From Fibrobacterota bacterium (GTDB lineage Bacteria; Fibrobacterota; Fibrobacteria; UBA11236): a stretch of DNA of 64,000 bases. Position numbers and translations under genes: made by a program. The stretch is from assembly GCA_028287465.1 (NCBI GenBank), contig JAQBPO010000039.1, positions 47,755 through 111,754 of the forward strand, given 5' to 3'. The notes beneath the pieces were generated by a model. It searched no databases. It had not been told where the DNA came from and was given only the letters and a program-made list of their open reading frames with translations. Below, in pieces: positions 43,159-50,651 of the stretch; positions within the stretch are counted from its first letter, which is position 1; each line of letters begins with the position of its first letter.

Positions 43159-43204
43159 TTTCCCTCAGAGTGGAAGCACCTCGGCGGCGTGGCCGGGCCA
43201 CGTT

Positions 43205-43648
43205 TCAGAGCGCTGCAAGCACCTCGGCGGCGTGGCCTTCCGGTTTCACCGATTCGAAGACCCGCGCCACCTTGCCGTCCTTGAGGATGAAGGTGGTCCG
43301 GAAGATGCCTTCATTGCCGCTGGGCTTGGCGCCCCAGACGCCGTATTGCTCCGCCACCTCGTGCCCCGGATCGGAAAGCAGGGGGAAGTTCAAGGCGTAC
43401 TTGTCGCGGAAGGCCTGATGGCTGGCCATATCGTCCGGGCTGATTCCGAACACGTGGGCCTTTTCCAGGTAGGCCGCGCGCGCGTCGCGGAATTCCTTGC
43501 ACTCGATGGTGCATCCGGGGGTATCGTCCTTGGGATAGAAAAAGAGGACGATGGGCTTGCCGCCCAGGGACGCGAGGGAAACGCTTTTCCCTTCGTCGGT
43601 CAGGAGGGTGAATTGCGGGGCGGTATCGCCGGGTTGGACGGGGGGCAT
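43205..43648 (-). CDS. bcp: BCP-type thiol peroxidase
   Basis: A 147-aa atypical 2-Cys peroxiredoxin. FFYPKDDTPGCTIECKEF holds the peroxidatic Cys46 and resolving Cys50; FGISPDD, FPLLSDPGHEVAEQYGVWG and RTTFILKDGKVARVF complete the family pattern. It reduces peroxides with electrons from thioredoxin or a similar thiol. The ATG at 43648 has AGGAG 8 nt upstream; a 28-residue longer reading is unlikely. A TATATT box about 30 nt upstream is a possible promoter. Confidence 0.92.
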   Translation of the reverse strand: MPPVQPGDTAPQFTLLTDEGKSVSLASLGGKPIVLFFYPKDDTPGCTIECKEFRDARAAYLEKAHVFGISPDDMASHQAFRDKYALNFPLLSDPGHEVAEQYGVWGAKPSGNEGIFRTTFILKDGKVARVFESVKPEGHAAEVLAAL

Positions 43649-43832
43649 TTGCGCTCCTGGGGTTTCGCGTGAATATAATTCTTTCCGGCATCGGGCGCCT
43701 TTCCGGAAAATCACCGAATCCATGGAATCCAATACCGCGGATTGCGCGCACGGGGCGGGATGCCGAGGTAGGAAGTACTATTTCCCTTACCCTGTCCGGG
43801 CCGTCCCGGATGCGCTTCGGAAAGGCCTTTCC

Positions 43833-44681
43833 ATGAAATATTCCATGAACATGCTCCTGTGGACGGACAGCGTGCTGGACGAGAAATACCTGCCGACCCT
43901 GGAGCGCCTCAAGGCCATGGGGTATGACGGCGTCGAGATCCCCATCTTCGATACCCAGGGGCCGGAGCGGTTCGCCGCCCTGGGACGGCGCCTGGACGAC
44001 CTGGGCCTGGAGCGCACGGCCGTGACCATATCCGGGGCCGACAACAATCCCATCAGCCCGGATGCGCGGAACCGCCAGCGCGCGGTCGAGAACCTCAAGC
44101 GGGCCCTGGAATGCTGCAAGGCCGGCGGCATGGAGTTGCTGGTAGGCCCGTACTATGCCGCCCTCGGCCAGTTCTCGGGCACGGGACCCACCAGGGAGGA
44201 ATGGGACCATGGCGTGGAAACCTTGCGCCCGGTGGCCGAATACGGCCGCGCCCTGGGCGTGGGATTGGCCCTCGAACCGCTCAACCGGTTCGAGATCTAC
44301 CTTCTGAATTCCGCCGCGGACGCGGACCGTTTCGCCAGGGATATCGGGGTGCCCGGATGCGGCACCTTGTTCGATACCTTCCATGCCAATATCGAGGAGA
44401 AGGACACGGGCCTGGCGATCAAAGCCATGGCCGGTACCCTCAGGCATGTGCATATCTCCGAGAACGATCGCAGCACCCCGGGTTCGGGAAACGTGGATTG
44501 GGACGGGGCCTTCGGGGCCCTCAAGGCCGTCGGCTACGACGGTTGGCTCACCATCGAGGCTTTCGGAATGGCCATGCCTTCCGTGGCGGCGGCGACCAAG
44601 ATCTGGAGGCGCATGTTCCAGGACGAAGACCGGTTAGCCCGGGAGGGGCTGGCCTTCATGAAGCGGAAATCGGCGGTTTGA
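43833..44681 (+). CDS. Sugar phosphate isomerase/epimerase (TIM barrel)
   Basis: A 282-aa xylose-isomerase-like TIM-barrel protein. It begins MKYSMNMLLWTDSVLDEKYL; metal-binding segments are GLALEPLNRFEIYLLNS (Glu), LFDTFHANIEEKD (Asp, His), HVHISENDRSTPGSGNVDWD and LTIEAFGMAMP (Glu). These features match D-psicose/tagatose 3-epimerase-like enzymes. The sugar is unknown. GGAAAGG precedes the ATG. The frame is open upstream, antisense to the peroxiredoxin gene, but that part is a shadow. Confidence 0.87.
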   Translation: MKYSMNMLLWTDSVLDEKYLPTLERLKAMGYDGVEIPIFDTQGPERFAALGRRLDDLGLERTAVTISGADNNPISPDARNRQRAVENLKRALECCKAGGMELLVGPYYAALGQFSGTGPTREEWDHGVETLRPVAEYGRALGVGLALEPLNRFEIYLLNSAADADRFARDIGVPGCGTLFDTFHANIEEKDTGLAIKAMAGTLRHVHISENDRSTPGSGNVDWDGAFGALKAVGYDGWLTIEAFGMAMPSVAAATKIWRRMFQDEDRLAREGLAFMKRKSAV

Positions 44682-44779
44682 AGCCCGCGAACCCCTGAAA
44701 ACGGCCTGAATCCGTAACCGGGGAAGAATCCTGCGGCCAACCGGATCCGGTTGGGCTAATATAGGGCCCGGGGGTGACC

Positions 44780-45931
44780 ATGGCCGGCTTTACAGGCATA
44801 TCGCGTTTCGGGATTCCGTTGCTGTCCGCGTTTTTGTTCGCGGGACGGGCGCATGCCTTGCACTTCGCCGCCTATGGGGATACCCGCACCAATCCGGACA
44901 CGCACCAGCTGGTCATCAACGCCATCTCCAAGGTGGACCCGGAACTGGTGATCTTCTCGGGGGATTTGTGGGACGGCTACGGCCTTACCACCGAAGCCTC
45001 CCAGGCCAAATTCAAATCCGTCCTCACCAAGAACGCCAATATCGCCGCGCTCCTGGAGAAGAACCTGTACCTGGTCGCGCGCGGCAATCACGAGACGGAA
45101 GCGGAACTCCTTTCCTTCCAGCCCAGCCTCGTGCGCGGGGGCAAGCCCGTCTACGCGTTCACCCAGGGCAACTGCTTCTTCATCTCCCTGTCCATGGATC
45201 CCCTTGTCTCCCTGGCCTTCCTGGAAACCCAGCTGCAATCCGCGGAAGCCAAGAAGGCGGATTGGAAGTTCGTGTTCTCGCATTATCCCGTTTACAGCAC
45301 CGGCGACCATGGGGCGCAGGGCCTGCCTGACGTGGAGAGGATTTGCGACAAGTACGGCGTCAACGTGGTCTTCAACGGGCATGACCACATGTACGAGCGC
45401 ACCAACCAGATCTACGCGGGCAAGGTGGTGGATACCACCAGCCGCCTGACCTCGTCCAAGGGTACCGTCTATATCGTTTCCGGAGGCGGAGGCGCGCCCC
45501 TGTACCCCGTGGGGCGGCAATGGTGGACCCGATTCTCGAAGAGCGTGAACAATTTCTGCGAGATCACCGCCGATGCGTCCCTGATGACCGTAACCGCCAG
45601 GACACCTGACGGGAAGGCCCTGGATTCCTTCACCTTGAGCAAGATCACGGTACCGCTCGCCGAAGCCCGGATCCGCAAGGCTCCCCTCCTCCTCGATATC
45701 GGCGACGTGGCTTCCCAGCGCATGGCCATCCTGGCCTTCGAACCGGCGCCCGCCGCCGACGCATGGGTGGAGATCCGCGCCGCGGACGGATCGCTACTCA
45801 AGCGGGAAACCCTGACGGGCGGACAGACCAGCTGGGCCTGGGACTATTCCAAGGCCGGTCAAGGGGATTACGTGGCGGTACTGAAGGCCGGAGCGGCTTC
45901 TTCGAGCCGCACGATTTCCGTCGCCCGTTGA
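44780..45931 (+). CDS. Secreted metallophosphoesterase (purple acid phosphatase-like)
   Basis: A 383-aa exported phosphoesterase. A signal peptide (GIPLLSAFLFAGRAHA) is followed by the metal motifs FAAYGDTRTN, IFSGDLWDGYG, VARGNHETEAE, FVFSHYPVYS and VFNGHDHMYER in the order of purple-acid-phosphatase-like enzymes. The last 85 residues (LDIGDVASQRMAILAFEPAP, TSWAWDYSKAGQGDYVAVLK) form a beta domain that could be an export or binding module. The ATG at 44780 or a GTG at 44774 may be the start; TAATAT lies 11 nt before the GTG. Substrate unknown. Confidence 0.85.
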   Translation: MAGFTGISRFGIPLLSAFLFAGRAHALHFAAYGDTRTNPDTHQLVINAISKVDPELVIFSGDLWDGYGLTTEASQAKFKSVLTKNANIAALLEKNLYLVARGNHETEAELLSFQPSLVRGGKPVYAFTQGNCFFISLSMDPLVSLAFLETQLQSAEAKKADWKFVFSHYPVYSTGDHGAQGLPDVERICDKYGVNVVFNGHDHMYERTNQIYAGKVVDTTSRLTSSKGTVYIVSGGGGAPLYPVGRQWWTRFSKSVNNFCEITADASLMTVTARTPDGKALDSFTLSKITVPLAEARIRKAPLLLDIGDVASQRMAILAFEPAPAADAWVEIRAADGSLLKRETLTGGQTSWAWDYSKAGQGDYVAVLKAGAASSSRTISVAR

Positions 45932-45961
45932 ATCCGCCTCCGGGCTAAGGCCGGCAGCCGA

Positions 45962-46372
45962 TCAGCGGCCTTCCGGAGTGTTGGGGGAACCTCTCCGCAC
46001 CCATTCGGCCAACACCTTGCGTTCTTCCTTAGTGGGCTGGCGGGAATGGCTCCGCGGCGGCATGGGCGAAGCCTCCAGGGAATCCAGATCCACCCGACCG
46101 GGAACGGCGCGGGCCGCCCCCATCCACTCCGCATAGGTATCCACGTTCAGGATGCGCGAGGCCCGGTCCCGATCGGGATCGGAACCCCGGGGCGAATGGC
46201 AATCGGCGCAGTAGCGGGAGACGATGATCCGCGCCGGCTCGTAGCGGCAGCCGGCCAATGCGATCCCTTCCGGGGATGGCGGTCGGTTCAGCGCGGCCTC
46301 GGGTGCGCGGGGAGCGCGCCGGACGCAGCCGCACAGCGCGGCCGCCAAGGCCAGGGTCATCGCCCATTTCAA
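45962..46372 (-). CDS. Small monoheme cytochrome-like lipoprotein
   Basis: A 136-aa protein with a lipoprotein signal (MTLALAAALCGC, lipid Cys16). YCADCHS gives a heme c motif at Cys55-His59, and SPMPPRSHS supplies a Met about 45 residues later, the pattern of planctomycete-type short cytochrome c domains that precede hydrophobic or beta-propeller proteins. A role in periplasmic electron transfer is likely. It converges with the phosphoesterase gene and is followed on the same strand from 46392 by the zinc-ribbon gene upstream. Confidence 0.75.
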   Translation of the reverse strand: MKWAMTLALAAALCGCVRRAPRAPEAALNRPPSPEGIALAGCRYEPARIIVSRYCADCHSPRGSDPDRDRASRILNVDTYAEWMGAARAVPGRVDLDSLEASPMPPRSHSRQPTKEERKVLAEWVRRGSPNTPEGR

Positions 46373-46391
46373 TGCAGGCAGGAACGGCTCG

Positions 46392-46775
46392 CTATTTCTT
46401 CTTCTTCTTGACGGCCATGGTCAGGCTCTTGATGAAGTCGCTGAAGGTCTCTTCCTTGAAATCCCTGAATTCGCCCGCGTCGAAAAAGACGCCGTGCCCG
46501 TGCAGGCAGACCTCGAAATGGATGTGAGGCTGGAATTTGTCGGCCACGCGTTCCATCACGGCATCGCATTCCGGGCAATGGACGTCCTTCAGATCGTCGT
46601 ACTCCTTGCCGAGTTCCTCCGAGCCGATATCGATGACTTCGGAGCCCTTGATTTGCTTGAGCTCCTTATGTTCGATCCCGGGGAACCAGATGCCCTTGCA
46701 CTGGGTGCACCGATCCACGGTGACGCCGTGGTAGGTGACATTCTCCATGACCGAATCGCACTTGGGACAATCCAT
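46392..46775 (-). CDS. Zinc-ribbon (zf-TFIIB-like) protein
   Basis: A 127-aa protein with two cysteine pairs at each end: MDCPKCDSVMENVTYHGVTV DRCTQCKGIW (Cys3, 6, 23, 26) and VHCPECDAVMERV followed by FEVCLHGHGVFFDAGEF. The first is the zf-TFIIB pattern (CPxC...DxCxxCxGxW). In the second the final Cys is replaced by His, and the family's closing G-[VI]-[FW]-[FL]-D-x-G-E is present. Lys-rich C-terminus. Function unknown; such proteins are often small metal- or nucleic-acid-binding. ATG at 46775 with GGAG upstream. Confidence 0.8.
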   Translation of the reverse strand: MDCPKCDSVMENVTYHGVTVDRCTQCKGIWFPGIEHKELKQIKGSEVIDIGSEELGKEYDDLKDVHCPECDAVMERVADKFQPHIHFEVCLHGHGVFFDAGEFRDFKEETFSDFIKSLTMAVKKKKK

Positions 46776-46868
46776 CCAAAACTCCGTTTTTCCTTGGTGT
46801 ACGGACCGTTCCCGCTCCATTAAGGAGCGAGCCGGCCCGGTCGGGCTGCTGTCAGCCAGGAAAAATAG

Positions 46869-47789
46869 TTAAACGCCGGGGGGGCGTTTGAAAACCAGCA
46901 GCAAGGGCCGCTTATCATTGATGTCAGATTGGCGGCCTACTCCCTTGTTGTCGAGGACGATGTAAATCGCCTGTCCGTCCATGGCCAGGCCGCGCGCCAG
47001 CCCCATTTTCAGGCCCTGATACCGGTATTTGGCGTCGTTGCTGACATGGCCGAAGGTCCAATATTCCCCTTCCGCGTACTCATGCCCGTTCCACTTGAGC
47101 AGGCAGATGGCGTCCGCATTGGCGGAGAGGGCCCAAAGCTGGCCCTTTTCCTCGGCCAGGTCGGAAAAGTCGGGCTTGCGGCGGCCGGCGGTCAGGGGCA
47201 TCTTGGATTTGTCCATGATCAGGGCATTGATCAGGGTCTTGTGCTTGGACGACTCCAACTGCAGCAGGCCGCGGGGTTCCCGGGAGGCGGCCACCACGAA
47301 ACGGTCCTTGCCCGCCATGGCGATGCCTTCGATGCCGGCGTTCTCCCCCGTGAAAAGGCCCTTTTCCGCCCCGGCTTCCAGGAGACCCGGGCCCTCCCAT
47401 TCGGCGTCGCCGTCCGACTCCACCTTGAGGATGCGGCATGCGAGCCCGCTCGCCAGGTAGAGGTTGCCGGACTTGTCCGAGGTAAGGCCTCTCCAGGCCA
47501 TCTTCATCCCCGCGGCATCCTTGGGGCGGGCGATTTTCACCTGCTCCTTGAAGCCGGCCTTGTCCGCCTGAATCTCGATCTTGAAGATGTCGTCATCGTG
47601 GAAACCGGAAACCATCATCAGGTTCTTGCCGTCCCAGGCCAGGCCGGAGGGCTGCACCAGGGCCGGGCCCTCCAGGGGAAGGGCCTGTTGCAACTCCAGT
47701 TGGCGTTGAGCGGATGCCGGTGAAAGCGCGAGCATGGCGGACGCGCCCGTTATGGACCAGAACCCGCCCCGAACCCCTGTAAAAGCCAT
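46869..47789 (-). CDS. Exported beta-propeller protein (SdiA-regulated/phytase-like)
   Basis: A 306-aa protein with a signal-like N-terminus (GGFWSITGASAMLALSPASA). Repeated blades such as QPSGLAWDGKNLMMVSGFHD, WRGLTSDKSGNLYLASGLAC, NAGIEGIAMAGKDRFVVAAS and LARGLAMDGQAIYIVLDNKG are those of SdiA-regulated or esterase-like phytase-family propellers. It probably acts in the periplasm; no catalytic residues can be named. GAGGG precedes the ATG. Confidence 0.75.
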   Translation of the reverse strand: MAFTGVRGGFWSITGASAMLALSPASAQRQLELQQALPLEGPALVQPSGLAWDGKNLMMVSGFHDDDIFKIEIQADKAGFKEQVKIARPKDAAGMKMAWRGLTSDKSGNLYLASGLACRILKVESDGDAEWEGPGLLEAGAEKGLFTGENAGIEGIAMAGKDRFVVAASREPRGLLQLESSKHKTLINALIMDKSKMPLTAGRRKPDFSDLAEEKGQLWALSANADAICLLKWNGHEYAEGEYWTFGHVSNDAKYRYQGLKMGLARGLAMDGQAIYIVLDNKGVGRQSDINDKRPLLLVFKRPPGV

Positions 47790-48026
47790 GATGGAACCCT
47801 CCGCCGGGCGCGGTCGGTAGGCCGCGCCTTGGTTGAATCTAATCTCCCCGGGCGGGATTGCTGAGGGATTTTCCGGGATCAGGGAGCCTCGTTTGGGGTA
47901 GTCCCGGCCTGGGCCGCGACCCAGGCTCCGCGGCCCGGCGTCCGGAACGAATCATTCCGGGAAAGGGGGGGGCGATGCCGGAAATCCGCGGGCGCCGTTC
48001 ACGACCGGGCCCTATCGGGAGCAGGC

Positions 48027-49304
48027 CTACCCGGAGCGGGATCGGGAAGCGAGCCATTCCAGCGCGCCCAGGGTCCCATGCCAGGTATCCGAGGCGCCGC
48101 TGGCATAGGCCTCGGCCTCCTCTTCGCTGCCCTCATGGGCCGAGGCGGGCACCCGCTTGGAGACCGGCTTCCGTTTCAGAAGGTAGCCGGGAACGTGGGG
48201 ATTGGCCTTGAGGGCGTCCTTCAACAGCGCGTCCGCGACCGGGCCCGGGCCCTGGCGTCGGAACATCCAAAGGGCATGGGTGAAGCGGATTTCCGGAGAG
48301 GTATCATCCCCGTAACGGATCAGCAGGGCTCCGAGCTCATCGTCCCCGCCGGACTCCAGCAGGCATTGGAGGAGGATGTAACGGACGCCCTGGTCATCGG
48401 AGGGATTCAGGCGCATCAGGTCCCGCAGATGCCCGAGGGCCTCGTCCTTCTTGCCCAGATCCCAAAGGCATTCCGCCAGGCCCAGGCGGGCCCGCATATA
48501 CGGCCGGGTCTCCATGATGTCCCAGAATTTCCCGGCCGAGCGTTCGAAAAGGCCCGGATCCAGGGCGCGCATGCCCGCGTCCAGACCCTTGCGGAAAAGG
48601 GCCAGGGCCGCTTCCCTGGTCTTGGCGTCCTCGGCGAGGATGAGATAGGCGTCGGCGCAATCCTTGGACAGGTCCAAGGCGCGGCGCGCGAGCTCGAGCT
48701 TGTGCGGGCCGTCCGAATTCCAGGCCTCGTAGATGAGGCTCTGGGCCTCGTCCAGGGGATCGAGGGCCGCGGAAGGCGGGATTTCCCCGCTGGCGATCTT
48801 GCTGTCGAGGAAGGCGTCCAGCTCGGCATCCGAAAGGAAGTCCTTGCCCCCGAAAATCTGGGAGAGGCTGGCCATCACCTTTTCCAGGCCCGCGGTTTCT
48901 TCCCGCGTGGCGGGTGCATCCAGCGCCGCCTTGATGTCCGGATCGATGCCATCGTCCGCTCCCGCCGTGGCTTCGCCCGCCTTGGCGAGCAAGGTCTCGA
49001 CGCGGAGGGTATCCTCATCCGTATCGAGAATGGATGGCCTCGACCTGGCCGGAGCCGGCTTCGGGGACTTCACCGCCTTCGCGGCTTTCGGTCGGGACGC
49101 CGGCTTCATGGCGCCGGTCCTTTTCGCGGTCTTCGCCTTCGGCCGGGCCTTGGCGATCGCCTTGGGTTTCGTTTTCGCCACCGGCTTGGCTTTTCCGATG
49201 GCCTTCGCAGGCTTGGGGGCCTTGGCCGGCCTGGCCTTGGCGGAGCCGCCCTTCGCGGGCCGGGCCGGAACGCTTCTGCCTTTGCTGGATGCCTTTTTCT
49301 TCAT
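48027..49304 (-). CDS. ST7-like TPR protein with histone-like basic N-terminus
   Basis: A 425-aa protein in two parts. Residues 1-90 are almost only Lys, Ala, Pro and Arg (repeats such as KAKPVAKTKPKAIAKARPKA), like histone H1 or bacterial Hc1/AlgP tails. The remainder is helical; LYEAW-like SLIYEAWNSDGPHKLELARR, AYLILAEDAKTREAALALFR, ETRPYMRARLGLAECLWDLG and LRLNPSDDQGVRYILLQCLL match the TPR-type family related to eukaryotic ST7. The bacterial family has no firm function. The tail may bind nucleic acid or polyphosphate. Confidence 0.78.
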   Translation of the reverse strand: MKKKASSKGRSVPARPAKGGSAKARPAKAPKPAKAIGKAKPVAKTKPKAIAKARPKAKTAKRTGAMKPASRPKAAKAVKSPKPAPARSRPSILDTDEDTLRVETLLAKAGEATAGADDGIDPDIKAALDAPATREETAGLEKVMASLSQIFGGKDFLSDAELDAFLDSKIASGEIPPSAALDPLDEAQSLIYEAWNSDGPHKLELARRALDLSKDCADAYLILAEDAKTREAALALFRKGLDAGMRALDPGLFERSAGKFWDIMETRPYMRARLGLAECLWDLGKKDEALGHLRDLMRLNPSDDQGVRYILLQCLLESGGDDELGALLIRYGDDTSPEIRFTHALWMFRRQGPGPVADALLKDALKANPHVPGYLLKRKPVSKRVPASAHEGSEEEAEAYASGASDTWHGTLGALEWLASRSRSG

Positions 49305-49430
49305 GGTCTCCCGCTCATCGCCCGATTCGGTTTCGTCCCGGCTCCCTTCCGGAAGCCCTTCACGAAAATATTAGTAAACCGGGCGGGCGCAAGCCATGAA
49401 TGGGAATGGAAATCGCCCCGGCCGCCGGAC

Positions 49431-50591
49431 TCATCCGGCCTTTTGGATTTTCTCCGGACCCGTCGTTCTGGGGGAGGCGTCCCCATCCGGCCCCGCCGGG
49501 CCGTCACCGGAACCGCCGTCCAGCCGGAGCTGGACCGATCGGGGAGGGACCGCGAAGCGGATGCCCGCCTTTTCGAAGTCCTCCCTGAGCCCCAGGTTGG
49601 TCTCGTGCTGGATATTGAGGTGGCGCCCGAAGTCCGGCGTCTCCACGACGTAGGCGATCTCGAAACGGAGGCCCGCTTCCGCGAACTGCCGCAGATGGCA
49701 ACGCTCGAACGTCACGTCCGTGAAACGGGCGAACTGGCTCTTGACCAGGTCCGGGAGGGTTCTCAAGGTGGCCGGCGGGGTGGCATGGTCCACGTCCAGG
49801 TTGAACACGACCCGGCGGCGCTGCATGCGCTTGAAGTTCTGCACGCGCGAATCCGTGAGATTCTTGTTGGAGATGATGATCTGCTCCCCGTCCCCGCTGC
49901 GCAGGCGCGTGGTCTTGAGGCCGATATGCTCGACCTCGCCCTGGAAGTTGTCCACCTTGATGTTGTGGCCCACCTCGAAAGGCTGATCGAAGAAGATGAC
50001 GAAGAATGAGAACAGGTCGCCGAGGATGGCCTGGGCCGCCAGGGCCACGGCGATGCCGGTGATGCCGAGCCCGGCGACGAAGCCCGAGACCTTGATGCCC
50101 AGGTTGTCCAGGAGGATGATCAGGCCCAGGATCCAGACCACGATCTTGACGATCGTCACGATTCCGTTGAGGTTCTTCTCCCGGGCCGCGGTATGGTCGG
50201 ACCCGGGGCGCTGCCAATAGGATCGGATGGCGTGGTTCACCACCGAAAGCACGATGCGGATCGCCATCAGGCTGATGACCACGATTGCGATCGAACGCAC
50301 GACGTCCGCGATGGACGGCCTCAGGTTGAAATCGCGCAACCCCAGCCAGATCACGATCACGTAGAGGGACGGGATGACGTTGGTCTCGAGGATCGAAACC
50401 AGGAGATCGTCCCAAGTGGTCGCGGTGGCCTCGAATATCTTCCGCAGGCGGCCGATGATGAAGACCTGGAACAGCCGGACCGCCATCAGGCCGATGAGGA
50501 CGATCACCAGGGTGAGCAGGATATCGCCCACGGCGTTCCCCAGGAAACGGTATTCCATGATGCGGGATGTGGTTTCGGCTAATTCATGCAT
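49431..50591 (-). CDS. MscS-family mechanosensitive channel
   Basis: A 386-aa small-conductance channel protein. Four hydrophobic segments come first (GDILLTLVIVLIGLMAVRLF; VIPSLYVIVIWLGL; DVVRSIAIVVISLMAIRIVL; IVKIVVWILGLIILLDNLG). Then comes the pore-lining helix VAGLGITGIAVALAAQAILG, and the MscS beta domain (FFDQPFEVGHNIKVDNFQGE VEHIGLKTTRLRSGDGEQII ISN). The C-terminal domain is about 130 residues. It would open under membrane tension in the inner membrane. Confidence 0.92.
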   Translation of the reverse strand: MHELAETTSRIMEYRFLGNAVGDILLTLVIVLIGLMAVRLFQVFIIGRLRKIFEATATTWDDLLVSILETNVIPSLYVIVIWLGLRDFNLRPSIADVVRSIAIVVISLMAIRIVLSVVNHAIRSYWQRPGSDHTAAREKNLNGIVTIVKIVVWILGLIILLDNLGIKVSGFVAGLGITGIAVALAAQAILGDLFSFFVIFFDQPFEVGHNIKVDNFQGEVEHIGLKTTRLRSGDGEQIIISNKNLTDSRVQNFKRMQRRRVVFNLDVDHATPPATLRTLPDLVKSQFARFTDVTFERCHLRQFAEAGLRFEIAYVVETPDFGRHLNIQHETNLGLREDFEKAGIRFAVPPRSVQLRLDGGSGDGPAGPDGDASPRTTGPEKIQKAG

Positions 50592-50651
50592 AGAAAAGGG
50601 CGGAGGTCCCGCCCGGCATGAAAGTTAGGAAAGTTAATCAAGGGCCGGGAT

